Source: Hesperophylax magnus (lineage: Eukaryota; Arthropoda; Insecta; Trichoptera; Limnephilidae). Taken from it: a stretch of 64,000 bases of DNA. Both the position numbers and the translations under genes were made by a program. Under the pieces are notes generated by a model. It saw only the letters and a list, made by a program, of their open reading frames with translations, made no database searches and was not told the origin of the DNA. Below, piece by piece: positions 1-10,690 of the stretch. The stretch lies in NCBI GenBank assembly GCA_026573805.1, contig JAIUSX010000184.1:8866001-8930000 (forward strand). Reading direction: 5' to 3'. How positions within the stretch are numbered: the stretch's first letter is position 1; each line of letters begins with the position of its first letter.

Positions 1-1726
1 TTTTGTATGAAGCATTTTGTGCTGATTCTATAACGCACAAAATGGGAATATCGGGTTGCTCTATTACCGGATTTTTCGGTCTCTTGGATTTTAAAAGCGG
101 AATTTTTATGGCGTACTGTTTATAATGAGCTGATATTATTATAACTCAAGTTCATATTAAATAATTAAATTTTATTTTCTTTTTAATGGGGGTTCACCGT
201 ACAAACGCACTTTAGAGAAAACCGCAACTGCACGAAAGATAATGGTAGAAATTTCGAGGACGCCGGAGAAAGACATGGAACGACCAAATGAATCAAATGC
301 TATGCATGAATGAAAATTAAGCAAGGATCGTATGTCAGGAGAGAGTTGTTGGTGGTAATCTATCGTCTTTGCTTAACCCTCTAGAGCTCTAAGGAAACGG
401 ATTAATGGTTAGCTGGTATATGACCCGTCTTCACCTAAGTTAGACTTTCATTTTTAATTTGCTCTCCTTTACCTAGAAATTCAATACAATTAACAAAGAT
501 AATATCTATTATCTTTGACAATTTCTCTACAAATTATACAAAATATGACGTCAGAAAAAATCGATCTACTTTTGTTTAACGTTTCTCTAACCTAATAAAA
601 TAACTAATGTACATAAATCAAAAATTAACCTAATATATATAACTATTAACAGCATTCTGAAATATTGTTAATTGCCGCATATTAAAAGCATGAAAATATT
701 AGAACAAAGTTTTTCTATTAAATGTATAATATATCAACACGAAATGTTAGCTTTCAATAAAAAAATATCAGATTATGAATGTCATCTTTTGATTTCTGTA
801 TCGACGTCTGGTAGTTGTAGTTGGCATTGACTATCCTCTTTAACAAGGTCACCCCCAGTGGGTTTAATGACTGAACCATTAAATATTTAGCGTTGTTACA
901 TGATAATTATTTTTGGCACTGAGGTGTCAAGATTATTCTCAACCGGCAGTGACAGCATCAAATGAATAATGAATAAATTACCAACAGTCTGAGGCGTGAA
1001 ATTATACGGTGTAATGGTGCTCTTTCATGCAGTGCTTAGAATGAAAGGACGTAGAAAGGTGTAGAAGTTGTGGGAAATTGATTATAATATGTCTTTACTA
1101 ACGAGCCAAAAAAATTAAATTATATATGTATTTGCGATGAAATGTTTAGGGGTCAAATGTAAAAGTTCCTTGTGCCCTCTCTTGTCGCAGGTCAGGTATC
1201 TTCAGGGCAATCTTCACCGTACCAGAGTACAGTCTGGAAATTTTTAGCTTATCTGAGTAAAAATTTGCTCGATATTAACTGTCAAATGTCATTGGCGGTC
1301 TGCGGTTGCGCTGAAAAGTTCTACTAATTACCGATATTGTCGGCTAGTAATCTATATTGTGACAAGTTACCTATATTTTACAATAATTGCCGATATTGTC
1401 AACAATTTTTTTTATTTAATATAGATATAAGTGGGTACAGTGGTGTTATATAAATTACACTTGGGTACAAAATATATTTATAATCGCAAACTCACCAAAG
1501 AAGAAACTGGTTCTTGTGCTTGGTGACAAAGATACACTAATAATTATAAAGAAAATATAATACCATTATGCAATAGGTATGCATAATAGGAACAATTGAA
1601 ATTTCTTTATCATCTATATTAATTTATAGGATCTGTTACTAAGTAACTTATATCGTCGATAAGTAACTTCGACTAATTAGATATATTCATTCATTTCTTT
1701 TGTGATTACCAAACAAGAGTAGTAAG
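1..1726. other. Intergenic stretch without a supportable gene
   Basis: AT-rich sequence with no convincing coding frame. Apart from a short LINE relic near 250-420 and a short repeated motif near 1322-1400, described separately, I see no structured element. Confidence 0.6.
250..420 (+). pseudogene. Relic of LINE reverse-transcriptase C-terminus (family 2)
   Basis: The stretch around GACGCCGGAGAAAGACATGG and the following AATGAATCA is a decayed relative of 26936-27120, which encodes the GRPRK...D..N segment at the end of a non-LTR reverse transcriptase. No open frame remains. The same family recurs at 15534-15725, 26605-27122 and 33300-33420. Similarity was judged by eye, so the limits are approximate. 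Confidence 0.45.
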
Positions 1727-2262
1727 CACCTCCCAACTGTCTGGAACCAGTAAAACTATTGCATCCCCGATTGAGGAATTTTGTGAGGTTGAAGGTAGCG
1801 GTGAGGGGAAGGAGAATAGGAAAAGGGAGGTGGGGAAGTACCTGGCTATTCAGATCTGGTCACCAAGCACAGCTAAAGCCAGTCCAAGCAACTTTTCACT
1901 TATGAATAGTGATCTTACGCCAGGGAAATACTGAGAGTATCTTGCCACAAATATAGTGTGTATCATTTTAAAATTAGTTAATGGTGAAATAACACAAATT
2001 ATTTAAATAAAAATTGTATTTGCTCTTCGGATTGCAAGCTTCATCGAGTTCGTTCACATTAAATCACATTAGTTCCACACGTCAAAATAATTTCCCTCAG
2101 GGCTAATGTCATCTTTGGGGATGCTGTGTAGACAAAACTCACCCCCATGAACCCGGGCATCACTGCTTAGTCACCAACCGCCTGGGGTGACCGATATTGT
2201 CTGCTAATTACTAACAATTCGACTAATTACCGACATTTTCGACTAATTACCGATATTGTTGT
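1322..2262. repeat. Dispersed short motif CGACTAATTACCGATATTGT
   Basis: Variants of CTAATTACCGATATTGTCG occur at about 1323-1345 and 1383-1400, and again as several adjacent copies at about 2187-2262. Degenerate related steps lie near 1640-1675. The clusters flank a SINE copy at 1727-2040. This could be subterminal repeats of an unrecognised element or a decayed minisatellite. No coding frame is associated. Confidence 0.35.
1727..2040 (-). repeat. SINE copy (family 1), minus orientation
   Basis: Matches the body of the complete SINE at 19290-19709 in reverse orientation. It includes the CCCAACTG...CATCCCC start, the hallmark GGCTATTCAGATCTGGTCAC (about 1848-1866), and GATACTGAGAGTATCTT-like sequence near 1928-1942. 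The tRNA-like head expected at the right end is eroded. It is non-coding and was mobilised in trans by a LINE. Confidence 0.75.
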
Positions 2263-2844
2263 TAAAAACCTTTATCAATGTTGATAGCATAAGGCGGCGT
2301 GCGCGTTTAATCAATTTTGGACCCAAAAATAGTTTTTGATTAGAATGTCAATTTGGAGGAGAATATTATATAAAATCTAAAACCATTTATATAAATGACT
2401 AAATTATACAAAAGTGTATCCGCTTCCATAATTCTAATTACGTAGGTACCTAACTGCGATCTTAATATAGCATATAAAATCGATAAAATCCTGTTTTTAT
2501 TATAATTGAATAACCTGGCAAGGTTGTCCGCCATACAGACAGATGTAACAAGAGACAGTGGACGAGTTTTTGCTTGTACGAGGCCGATCTCTGTCTTTCA
2601 GAGGCCTAGATCAAGTCATAACAGTTTTAATGGTACTAAGAATATGCATTGATCTTATATTAACTAACTAACTAACATTAAGCAGAGAGTACGGACCGCC
2701 AAACAACTTGGTCTGTTATTCGATCTTATATTCTCGCTAATATTATCTACCGGATTTAAATCAATCGGATTTTGAGGACAATGCATTCTTACAAAATATA
2801 TTTTCCCCGTTGATCTACGTAGGTATATTCTATAAATATTTCAT
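2041..2844. other. Intergenic stretch with a short repeat-B fragment
   Basis: About 2096-2185 (CCCTCAGGGCTAATGTC ... GGGGATGCTGTGT ... ATGAACCCGGGCATCACTGC ... GGGGTGACC) matches the two ends of the longer repeat at 23500-23850, with the middle missing. The rest is AT-rich with no feature I can name. Confidence 0.5.
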
Positions 2845-3365
2845 TATTCATCATTGAAGAAGAAGATAGTAATGATAAATCTTAAAGAAACATGAAACAG
2901 AACAAGACAGAGAAAAATAATTATACAACGGTCTGAACTGGGACTCGAACCCAGGATCTTTGTCTTACCGAGAAAACGTATTTAACCTGTACCTAATTAT
3001 TATACGTCACTTTTGTCAATCTCATATTTCAAATTAATAATTAACAATCTTTTTACAACTTTTCACAAGTTTTCCTATATTTTTGGCAGCTATCTTTTTG
3101 AATGATTACAAATTTCTAAAGAAATTATTTGCAACTTAGATAGTGTCTCGGATAAAAATATTCGATTTTTATTTATATGGGATACCTATTGACTTATTTA
3201 AAGTTCTAAATGAATATTTAAATTTTTATTGGAAAAACTTTTCTTTTATAATAACTTTTGAAGGTTATACCATCAAAAGCAAGACACCGAAAACAAAAAT
3301 TATAAAGGTCTTAACTGGGAATCGAACCCAGGAGCTTTGTCTTACCGGGACAATACATTGAGGCC
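2845..3365 (+). repeat. Interspersed repeat E, with tRNA-like B-box segments
   Basis: The segment starting ATTGAAGAAGAAGATAG, passing AACATGAAACAGAACAAGAC and continuing to AACTTTTGAAGGTTATACC is found in inverted order at 11925-12420, so this is a dispersed family. Two tRNA-like stretches (GGACTCGAACCCAGG near 2941-2955 and GAATCGAACCCAGGAGC near 3320-3336) resemble pol III B boxes read on the minus strand. The combination suggests a SINE or a foldback non-autonomous element. No protein is encoded. Confidence 0.5.
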
Positions 3366-4406
3366 TTAGACATATTACGCTATATTATGCGCACATAAAT
3401 TGGGCGTGGTATATACGTATTATATGTTGAGCTGAAACACTACGCTATAATCTTCATCAGGAGAGGGGGTCAGATCAATTGGGGAACTGCCGCGGAATAT
3501 CATTTCTTTGTATGAGAGCTGTCACTTTGGCAGATGACAGCCGCGTAATTACGGCGCTCCGTAAATTGTTCTACCCCTTCTGCCGTAGGTAGGAGAGGCG
3601 GTCGCATCATTTTCAATTATAGCCTGGCTAGCAGACCACAGCGCATATAGTCGCCACGCCAACATTAAGCATATCATATTTTTAGGTGTGACAGGTCTAT
3701 ATGGGATTGTATGGCGAGTAAGTATGGAGTGATATAAAAACGCTTTGAACTTGTAGCGTAATCTGTCACCCCCTTAATGGTATAACCTTCAAAAGTTGTT
3801 CCAGTAAAAAATTCATTCATTTACTTGTTAACGTAATAACTTACGTGTTTTTTTAATAAATTTAATTTTTGCAATTTTACCGTCTTGTCAGATGTTTACA
3901 TATTTATACAAATTTTATATATCCATCCGGTATAGTTTTCTCAGGATAGCTACTTATATTTAGATTTTTTTTTTAATCAAGACAAGAAAGTATTATTGAG
4001 TTTTATTATATATTCTAGCTAAATAATCGTTCTTCACAACAAAAATAAGTTATATGAAAAAAAACTGTAATTTGACTTTTTAAATCGAAAGTATGACATT
4101 TGACTACGAATTTTGTTCTTTTTCACAGATAAAATAAACATATTTGCAAGTGACTAAACAACAAGCTAGAGTAATATTATGATACATTATTTCCCAGCCA
4201 AGCGAATAAAATATATTTCAGTATGGCAGGAGCATTTTTTAAGATTCAAAATACCATAAAATTAAGGCAAGTGCGGTGAGCTACTAGCAAATTCACGATG
4301 GATTTACCTTTTGCGTCAGGTATCGCGTACCTAACAAAATTATATTGCATTTAAACACATGCAGCAGAGAGAAATCCTATCAAGAAACGGAGAAAGTGAT
4401 CTAGTA
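3366..4406. other. Non-coding stretch; possible small inverted-repeat element
   Basis: A GC-richer block (about 3460-3775) begins GGGGGTCAGATC and ends with the partly inverted GATCTGTCACCCCC-like sequence TAATCTGTCACCCCC. Immediately outside, ATGGTATAACCTTCAAAAG (3778-3796) is the inverse of 3255-3272 in repeat E. This could be a small MITE nested in repeat E, but no target duplication is clear. The remainder is AT-rich and featureless. Confidence 0.3.
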
Positions 4407-4671
4407 CACGGGTTCCCAAACTTATTTATGTCACGCCTTTATTGCAACAAAAAAAATCTCTTCTTCCCTCTACGCAAATAATTTTAGGTTGAGATCAAGT
4501 TAGAAAAAAAACTGTGCATAATTTTTGCTTACCTTCTGGTACAAGAAATTTAATATCTCAGTTGCTTTCAATATACCTACACGGTTTGACGAGTGTTTCT
4601 CCAATAATATGACTTTTTTCTTTTGCGATTAACTTCACAGGTGGCCATCGCTCCCACTTTGAAAAACCCTG
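4407..4671. mobile_element. Short non-autonomous hAT element (MITE) with 8-bp TSD
   Basis: Left end CACGGGTTCCCAAAC and right end (reverse complement CAGGGTTTTTCAAAG) form the short imperfect inverted repeat typical of hAT elements. They are flanked by a perfect 8-bp direct repeat ATCTAGTA at 4399-4406 and 4672-4679. The 265-bp length and lack of any open frame make it a non-autonomous derivative that needs a hAT transposase from elsewhere. Confidence 0.8.
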
Positions 4672-4892
4672 ATCTAGTACGTAAAAAACATCAATTTAAA
4701 TAATACTTGAGGAAGTTAAATTCATTTAAGCACATGTCTGAGAAAAAGGAGAAAACATACATCGTGATCAGAATACATAGCCTAAATTATCCCAATGAGT
4801 AATCAATACCTACTTTCATACAATGTTACTCGGCACCTAATTAAATTATATAATTGCTTTAATACTTTCATTACTTTTGTGATGGGAATTTT

Positions 4893-5065
4893 ACACACAA
4901 GTCCCAACTGCCCAGAGCCAGTGGGACGATGGCATCCAGATTGGGGATGTGAGGTTGAAGGGAGTCGGGAGGAGTAGGACATGAGGAAGAGGAAGATTAA
5001 TAGGAAATACCTGCCTATTCAGATCTGATCACTTAACACAGCTAAAGCAATTTAATTCAACGTAT
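4893..5065 (-). repeat. SINE copy (family 1), truncated, minus orientation
   Basis: Carries AGTCCCAACTGCCCAGAGCC, a GGCATCC...GGGGATGTG segment and CTATTCAGATCTGATCAC, the same blocks as 19290-19709 reversed. The tRNA-like head is lost. Divergence in the hallmark segment indicates an old copy. Confidence 0.7.
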
Positions 5066-5494
5066 GAAAAGTTATATCTTACGTTTAAAAACTTGTTGCC
5101 ACCTGAAAATAGTTACGAGGTTGTGAAGCCTTTTTAAGACATACATTTCCGTAGTATATTATTTTGATATTGTATCTCATGAGGTTTAGCCAGCGTTAGC
5201 AATGTAATTGCCCGAAAATATTTCTTTAGGACCTAATAACAAAACATCGTTTTTTCTCTACTGTTTATAAATATAATATGCGTGTATTATATATATAATC
5301 CTTCCGGAAGAATTTCTCTACATGATAGTGAAAACACTATCGACATCCTTAGAAAAACTAAGCGCACAGACAGACGCTAGAAATGACACTCGATTCTTCT
5401 GCTGATCAGAAGATAATTGATAAAAGATTGTAATTCTAAACGAATTTCAACAGTTTTGTTGTCGGCTTCATGAAAATGGGTATTTTTCCTCCTT
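5066..5494. other. AT-rich non-coding stretch
   Basis: No coding frame, repeat family or RNA structure recognised between the SINE copy and the LINE tail. Confidence 0.5.
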
Positions 5495-8400
5495 CAATAA
5501 TAATAATAATAATTGGATAATTTGTAGAGCGCCGTTTTTGTGAAAAATCACCTCAAGGGCGCTGTACAATTTATTTCCTAGGATCTACATTTTTTATTTA
5601 GAAAAGATACCAAAACATACTTACCTGGCAAGTCACTTCCAACAAACACACTTATATTAAAAAGTTTATGCTTATAAAAGATAGAACTGCACGCAGAGGA
5701 CACTATATCAAAAAACACTGGTCGTCGCATGATCTTAAGTCTGCTATAGTTTTTATTTTAATTTAAATGTATTTTAACTGTCTTAAAAGCCTACAAATTG
5801 TTACTTGTTATCATTTTTATTTATTTATTTTTAATTATTATTTTTATTTATTTTATTTTATTTTTAGTATTTTTAACATTTTGTTAATTTAAATTTAAAT
5901 TTAAATTGCCGTCAACTGTGAAAGTGGAGGTTTCTGAAATTATGGATACGACTGTCTGAAAAGGTGCGTTTTAAGTTTAGACCTAAATTCTGTCGAGTCT
6001 GCGATCATTCTTAAATCATGTGGCAGTCCATTCCAGGCTTTAGGTCCTGACACGGCAAAAGCACGCTCACCGAACTTAGTATCTGGTGTGCGCTTTGGTT
6101 CCTTCAACCTTCCGATAGCTGATGACGTTGCTGACCTAAGGGTTGACTGTCGGGAATTGGAATCTTCTGGAATACACAATTCTGATAAATAAGCCGGAGC
6201 CATTCCGTTAAGTGACTTAAATACCATCCAGCATACCTTGAACTGGATTCTTTCAGGACATTTGAGCCAGTGCAGATTTTTGAGATGCTCTGAAATGTGG
6301 GAGTATTTAGATACTCCGATGATAAGCCTTGCCGCGGCGTTGAAAACGGATTGTAATTTGTTGATTTGACATTTAGGGAGACTTGCATATATTCCGTTGC
6401 AATAATCTAGACGTGAAACAACATAGGAATTGACTAGCAATTTAGTCGCCTCTGTTGGCAGGTTTCTCCGCACTGCTTTAATTTGCCTTAATTGAAAGAA
6501 CCCCGTGCTTACAGTTCTGTTCACCTGAGTTTTAAGGGAAAAATTAGCGTCTAGATTGACACCCAGTAATTTGATGCACGTTTTTGGAGTGATGTCACTT
6601 CCGGAAATGGTTATTGGGGAGTTTTCAATGTTATGCTGACGTCTGCTTGTAGCAGTCCACAGAAACTCAGTCTTTGTGGGATTCAGTTTCAATCTATTTG
6701 AGGTCATCCAGCGAGTAATTGCTTCTATACACTCAGTTATACGAATTTTTAAACTGTTTATTTCTTCTGGTAAGCAGTAAAAATAAACTTGCTGGTCATC
6801 AGCGTAGCAGTGAGATAGAAGGCCGAATGATTCTATTATTTTAGCGACATCATTTGTGAAGAGGATGAAGAGTAGTGGGCCCAGAACGGACCCTTGGGGT
6901 ACTCCAGATGAAAGGGTTGCATAATTTGATTGGTTTTTTCCCACTTTTACGGCTTGTAAACGGTTGGCCAGGTACGATGTCAGCCAGGTCTTAACATCAC
7001 AGTTTAAACCAAATGATTCATCTAATCGTTTAATAAGAAAGTCATGGTCAATCGTGTCAAATGCAGCACTCATGTCCAAGACTGAAAGAAGTGCCAGTTT
7101 ACCCGACTCAATGGCAGTAGTTATGTCCGACAAAACACGTAGTAACCCGGTTTCTGTGGAGTGGAACCGTCTATATGCAGATTGGTATTTAGTTAATAAT
7201 TCATTTGAATTTAAGTGACATATGACCTGTGAGGCAGCGATTTTTTCTAATATTTTTGATATAAAAGGCAGATTTGAAACGGGTCGGTAATTTGAAAGAT
7301 CTTCAGCGTCCAGTTGTGGTTTTTTTAATAATGGAGTTACGATAGCTGATTTAAGGGATTTTGGAAAGTCACCCGTGCTGAGTGACTTATTGAAAAGATG
7401 AACTAAAAAGGGAGCAATTTCACTGCAACACTTTTTCAGTAGCCACGTTGGAATAGGGTCGAGCGAACACTGCTTGTTCGGTGAAGTAAGAATTAATTTC
7501 CTTACTTCTTCTAGGGATGTAGGTTTGAAGGCAGAAAGGTTTTCTCTATTGCATTTAGTAAAATACGGTGGTGGAGCGTAGGTTGTTAGGGCTCGTATTG
7601 ACTCAATTTTGTCAAGGAAAAACTTGGAGAAGATTTCCGGAGCTATGTCGATTGTATTTGGTGCATGGACATCAGCAATGACTATCTTAACCGAGTTCCA
7701 AAGACTACGTGGATTTTGGCGCTCTGAAGTGATCCTATTTGTCCAATATTCAGACCTTTTTGAACGGATTAAGATCATGTACTCTTTTTGAGCCTGTATC
7801 CAATCGTTCCGTGATGTAACCCCCGAGTGTCTGTAGGACCTCTCCAATTTACGCATCAATCTCTTCTGGCTCCGACATTCTTCGTCAAACCAGGCATCAG
7901 ATTTTCGTAGACGCCGAGTTTTTGTAGAAATTGGAGCATATGTATTTAAAAGGGTTGAAAGGATGGTGTTATAATCTGCTGCTAGTTTGGTTGGCGACTC
8001 TGTTTCCCATGCGCTATGTGTACAGAGCGGAGAAGCTTTTAGTTCTGACAGGAAGTCGTCAAAGTTAAAACCGCGCCATGCTCTTGATGTGATAGTAACG
8101 TAAGGAATTTTCGGTGGGTTAAAATCGATTTCTGCGCGAATAAGTCGATGGTCTGATAGTCCTACATCCACACTATCCGCTACCAGAAACGGACCGCTTG
8201 ACTTTGAGATAAAAATGTCCAAAGTTCCGCCAGCATCGTGAGTTGGGGAATTAACCCATTGACGGCATCCGAAGCAGTCTAATAAATCAGTGAATTTAAG
8301 AGTATTTGGTGATTCTAGACGCTCTAAGTGAATGTTAATGTCGCCTGTTATGAAAATATTATCGGAAAGTCCCACAACCCGCTCGAGAAAACACGAAAAT

Positions 8401-8600
8401 TCATTAAAAAAGTCCAAAGTGATTTGTTTTGAACCAGGCCGGTATAGGGTACATAAAATGAATGATGCTCCTGCAGACGAAACTCGGCATCCCAAGTGCT
8501 CAAAGGTTCGGTATGCACCAATTGACACCCTTGTTAAACGCAAGCCCTGGCGACCTAAAATCACTTCATAGTATATAGACAGCCCCTTCCTCAACCCGCC
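5495..8600 (-). mobile_element. CR1/L2-type LINE, 5'-truncated, with (ATT)n tail
   Basis: Read on the minus strand, this is the 3' part of a CR1/L2-like non-LTR retrotransposon: an incomplete endonuclease, a complete reverse transcriptase, a 3' UTR and a trinucleotide tail. The 3' UTR near 5527-5570 can fold (GCGCC ... GGGCGC), and the element ends in ATT repeats at 5495-5513, as CR1/L2 elements commonly do. The 5' edge is near 8600, where a stop codon (8601-8603) closes the frame upstream. No target duplication was found, which is usual for this clade. A decayed second copy lies at 17668-18560. Confidence 0.85.
5940..8594 (-). CDS. LINE ORF2, partial: endonuclease C-terminal part plus reverse transcriptase
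   Basis: An 884-codon open frame ending in TAA at 5940. The first ~150 residues are the C-terminal half of an AP-like endonuclease, with GDINIHL, GGTLDIFIS and the VGLSDHRLI signature. Its N-terminal catalytic part is missing. The reverse transcriptase follows: fingers motif NYRPVSNLPFISKILEKI, palm LDMSAAFDTIDH, GVPQGSVLGPLLFILF and catalytic SHCYADDQQVYFY. The thumb/C-terminal tail ends in GPKAWNGLPHDLR. The frame has no natural ATG: it opens at TTG 8594 just after an in-frame TGA, so the start reflects truncation. The catalytic domain is uninterrupted, suggesting a fairly recent insertion, but it cannot act alone. Confidence 0.88.
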   Translation of the reverse strand: MRKGLSIYYEVILGRQGLRLTRVSIGAYRTFEHLGCRVSSAGASFILCTLYRPGSKQITLDFFNEFSCFLERVVGLSDNIFITGDINIHLERLESPNTLKFTDLLDCFGCRQWVNSPTHDAGGTLDIFISKSSGPFLVADSVDVGLSDHRLIRAEIDFNPPKIPYVTITSRAWRGFNFDDFLSELKASPLCTHSAWETESPTKLAADYNTILSTLLNTYAPISTKTRRLRKSDAWFDEECRSQKRLMRKLERSYRHSGVTSRNDWIQAQKEYMILIRSKRSEYWTNRITSERQNPRSLWNSVKIVIADVHAPNTIDIAPEIFSKFFLDKIESIRALTTYAPPPYFTKCNRENLSAFKPTSLEEVRKLILTSPNKQCSLDPIPTWLLKKCCSEIAPFLVHLFNKSLSTGDFPKSLKSAIVTPLLKKPQLDAEDLSNYRPVSNLPFISKILEKIAASQVICHLNSNELLTKYQSAYRRFHSTETGLLRVLSDITTAIESGKLALLSVLDMSAAFDTIDHDFLIKRLDESFGLNCDVKTWLTSYLANRLQAVKVGKNQSNYATLSSGVPQGSVLGPLLFILFTNDVAKIIESFGLLSHCYADDQQVYFYCLPEEINSLKIRITECIEAITRWMTSNRLKLNPTKTEFLWTATSRRQHNIENSPITISGSDITPKTCIKLLGVNLDANFSLKTQVNRTVSTGFFQLRQIKAVRRNLPTEATKLLVNSYVVSRLDYCNGIYASLPKCQINKLQSVFNAAARLIIGVSKYSHISEHLKNLHWLKCPERIQFKVCWMVFKSLNGMAPAYLSELCIPEDSNSRQSTLRSATSSAIGRLKEPKRTPDTKFGERAFAVSGPKAWNGLPHDLRMIADSTEFRSKLKTHLFRQSYP

Positions 8601-8660
8601 TCACAACAGTTACCCTGTTTTTACACTGTTCAGAAAGGGGCGCTCTTTTGAGGTATAAAA
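8601..8660. repeat. Short segment shared with the interior of the hAT element at 24107
   Basis: ACACTGTTCAGAAAGGGGCG followed by CTCTTTTGAGGTAT (about 8624-8657) closely resembles ACATTGTGCAGACAGGGGCG followed by CCCTTGTGAGGTAT (about 24286-24320). It lies immediately beyond the 5' edge of the LINE copy, so it may be LINE 5' sequence or a separate short repeat. Confidence 0.4.
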
Positions 8661-9022
8661 TTAAAATTAAAATAAATTTTAAAATATTTTTATTTTAATT
8701 TGGTTAAATAATATATTCAAAGCTCCTAAATAAATATGTTAAAAAATTATATTATTTTTATTGCATATATTTTTAACATTTCCGACACATTATTATAAAG
8801 CACATCGGCCGATCAACCACTGATGATATTAACCGATAAAAATGTATAGTGGGCGTGTTCCTGTGACCGAAAAGCCTCAATTTTTCCAGACATCTGATCA
8901 ATTATTTTCAAATACGTAAAATTCAATCCTATTAGCCTGTCTGGGACCTAGGAGCCAATTCAATATTTTTTAATAATCTCCGTGTCCGAGCGCTTAAGGC
9001 AAGGGGGTTTGCTCGACGCTCA
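8661..9022. other. AT-rich non-coding stretch
   Basis: No coding frame or repeat boundary recognised. Confidence 0.5.
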
Positions 9023-9310
9023 CATTTTAATTATATCTGATGAACGTAGGTATTACTAAAATCATAAATGTTTCTAGAGGGATCCCTACAGATGTAAGTT
9101 ATTTATATTTAAAATTAATAAAAACTGGACCTTCCATTAAAATATTTTATGTAAAACGGTTTTAAAATTTTATAAATCGTTTCGCAACAATAAAATTAGC
9201 AGTGAGCAACAGATTTTATTTTTTTATAAGATAAATTTGTAACTTCCTTACGGATCCCTCCAGAAACTTTTGAGATTTAAGTAATACGTTCATCAGAAAT
9301 AATTAAAATG
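9023..9310. mobile_element. Foldback MITE with ~75-bp inverted arms
   Basis: The left arm (9023-9101: CATTTTAATTATATCTGATG ... GGGATCC ... AAGTTA) is matched by the reverse complement of the right arm (9240-9310: CATTTTAATTATTTCTGATG ... GGGATCC ... AAGTTA), with small indels. The ~140-bp loop is AT-rich and non-coding. Long imperfect arms without a gene point to a non-autonomous DNA transposon. The superfamily is undetermined because no target duplication is clear. Confidence 0.7.
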
Positions 9311-9429
9311 AACCCCACGGAAAAATCGTTTTTCCAGGCCTGCTAGGGCAAAGTCGACCATAGGTCCGACCATTACCCCTGGCCGCGCTGAATATTGTTT
9401 TTACACGACTTCACCACTTATGTCGTTAA

Positions 9430-10154
9430 TCCTTTCAGCCCCAGTGTTAATTCATATTAACACGAACTTTGTGATTTTTTTACCGTTTTGATCGATTTAG
9501 AAAGGCCATGTTTTTGTTTTCTTATAGCTCGTAATCTGTTCTGTGGCGTCTTTTTATCCGCTCGGTTGAAATCCTTATTCCCGCCACAAAAACGCTGCTG
9601 ATTGTGAGTTTCATGGAATTTCTGCCGTCATTGATATCAATATCATTTAAGGTGAGATATCAATATTTTCTACTCAAATTACAAATATTTTAACGCATTA
9701 AGATGTGTTCTATAATAATAACATCAGTTCAATTCACAGTCATTTGCCAGCATATTGTAAAAGAATTTCAATGATCATTCAAATTAACACTGGTAGTGAC
9801 GGACATATTTTAGACTAGTATGACGAATTTTTAAAGCTTTATTATCCTAGATTATTTCTTTATTTCCGAATGAATTTTAGTAAATTTGTTTCAAACCTTA
9901 GAGATTATTACATTGTAAATGTGCATTTCTGACATACAACAGTTTTTTTTGTTACTTTTGTGTTATGTTTATTTAACCTTACTATTTAAAAAATACCCTC
10001 TGACGTCCAATATTAAGCCAAATTAACATAGAATAATTTCTAAAATTAAAATTAAATACCACAATTTTTTCAAATAATTTTATAGTAATTTTGTGGTATT
10101 TTCAAGCATTACATATTTTATATATGTGGAAACAATAATGCGGGTGTGAAAGGG
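9430..10154. mobile_element. Possible piggyBac-like non-autonomous element (TTAA flanks)
   Basis: The left end TCCTTTCAGCCC follows TTAA at 9426-9429. The right end, read inwards as CCCTTTCACACCC, is followed by TTAA at 10155-10158. TTAA target duplication with short C-run termini is typical of piggyBac-type elements. The 725-bp interior has no transposase frame. An ambiguous first base and short inverted repeat keep confidence moderate. The sequence just outside (about 9370-9425) recurs loosely at 10215-10280. Confidence 0.45.
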
Positions 10155-10372
10155 TTAAGATTCCCACTTCATTTTACAGATTTGATGGAGCAAATTCAAC
10201 CGCAGGTCTGTCCAATACAACAGGGCCGCGCGTCGCATATTTTTTTACACGGCTGCTTCACTTACGCCGTTAAGATTCTGGTTTATTTTAGGGTATTGTC
10301 TCATCTTTAGATCCTTGGTTACAAATCCGTTTCAAATATCACAGGTTCGAATCCAGTTTGGTTCTATTCCGT

Positions 10373-10690
10373 GTTTCTATATAGTGTTCAATTTGGGAGG
10401 CGGGTATGGGTACCGCGGCCCAAGGAACCATTTATTGGATAACCAACACCCAAAGTGGTTTGCTACGTTTGGTGACTTAGCAGAGGCGCATTCAGCCGCT
10501 CTATCTCGACCCGTTTCCTTGAACGCAGTGGGAGGGATGAATTCATACTTACGTCACTTCTAGACGCTTTGACCTCTAGATTCCTACTCACATCTCATAC
10601 TTTTTTCCAGAACTTCCTCTTCTTCATTTCGCTAAAAAGACTCCCCCACAGCATCCCCAAAGATGACGACATATGCCCGGATTAAATTTT
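10373..10690 (-). repeat. Interspersed repeat B, minus orientation
   Basis: The reverse complement of this stretch matches 23500-23850: GGGGATGCTGTGGG, an AGTAGGAATCTAG segment, TCCCTCCCACTGCG, then AGTCACCAAACGTAGCAAACC and a GGGTGT end. The family is GC-richer than its surroundings and encodes no convincing protein. It may be a SINE or the 3' end of an unrecognised element. Confidence 0.6.
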
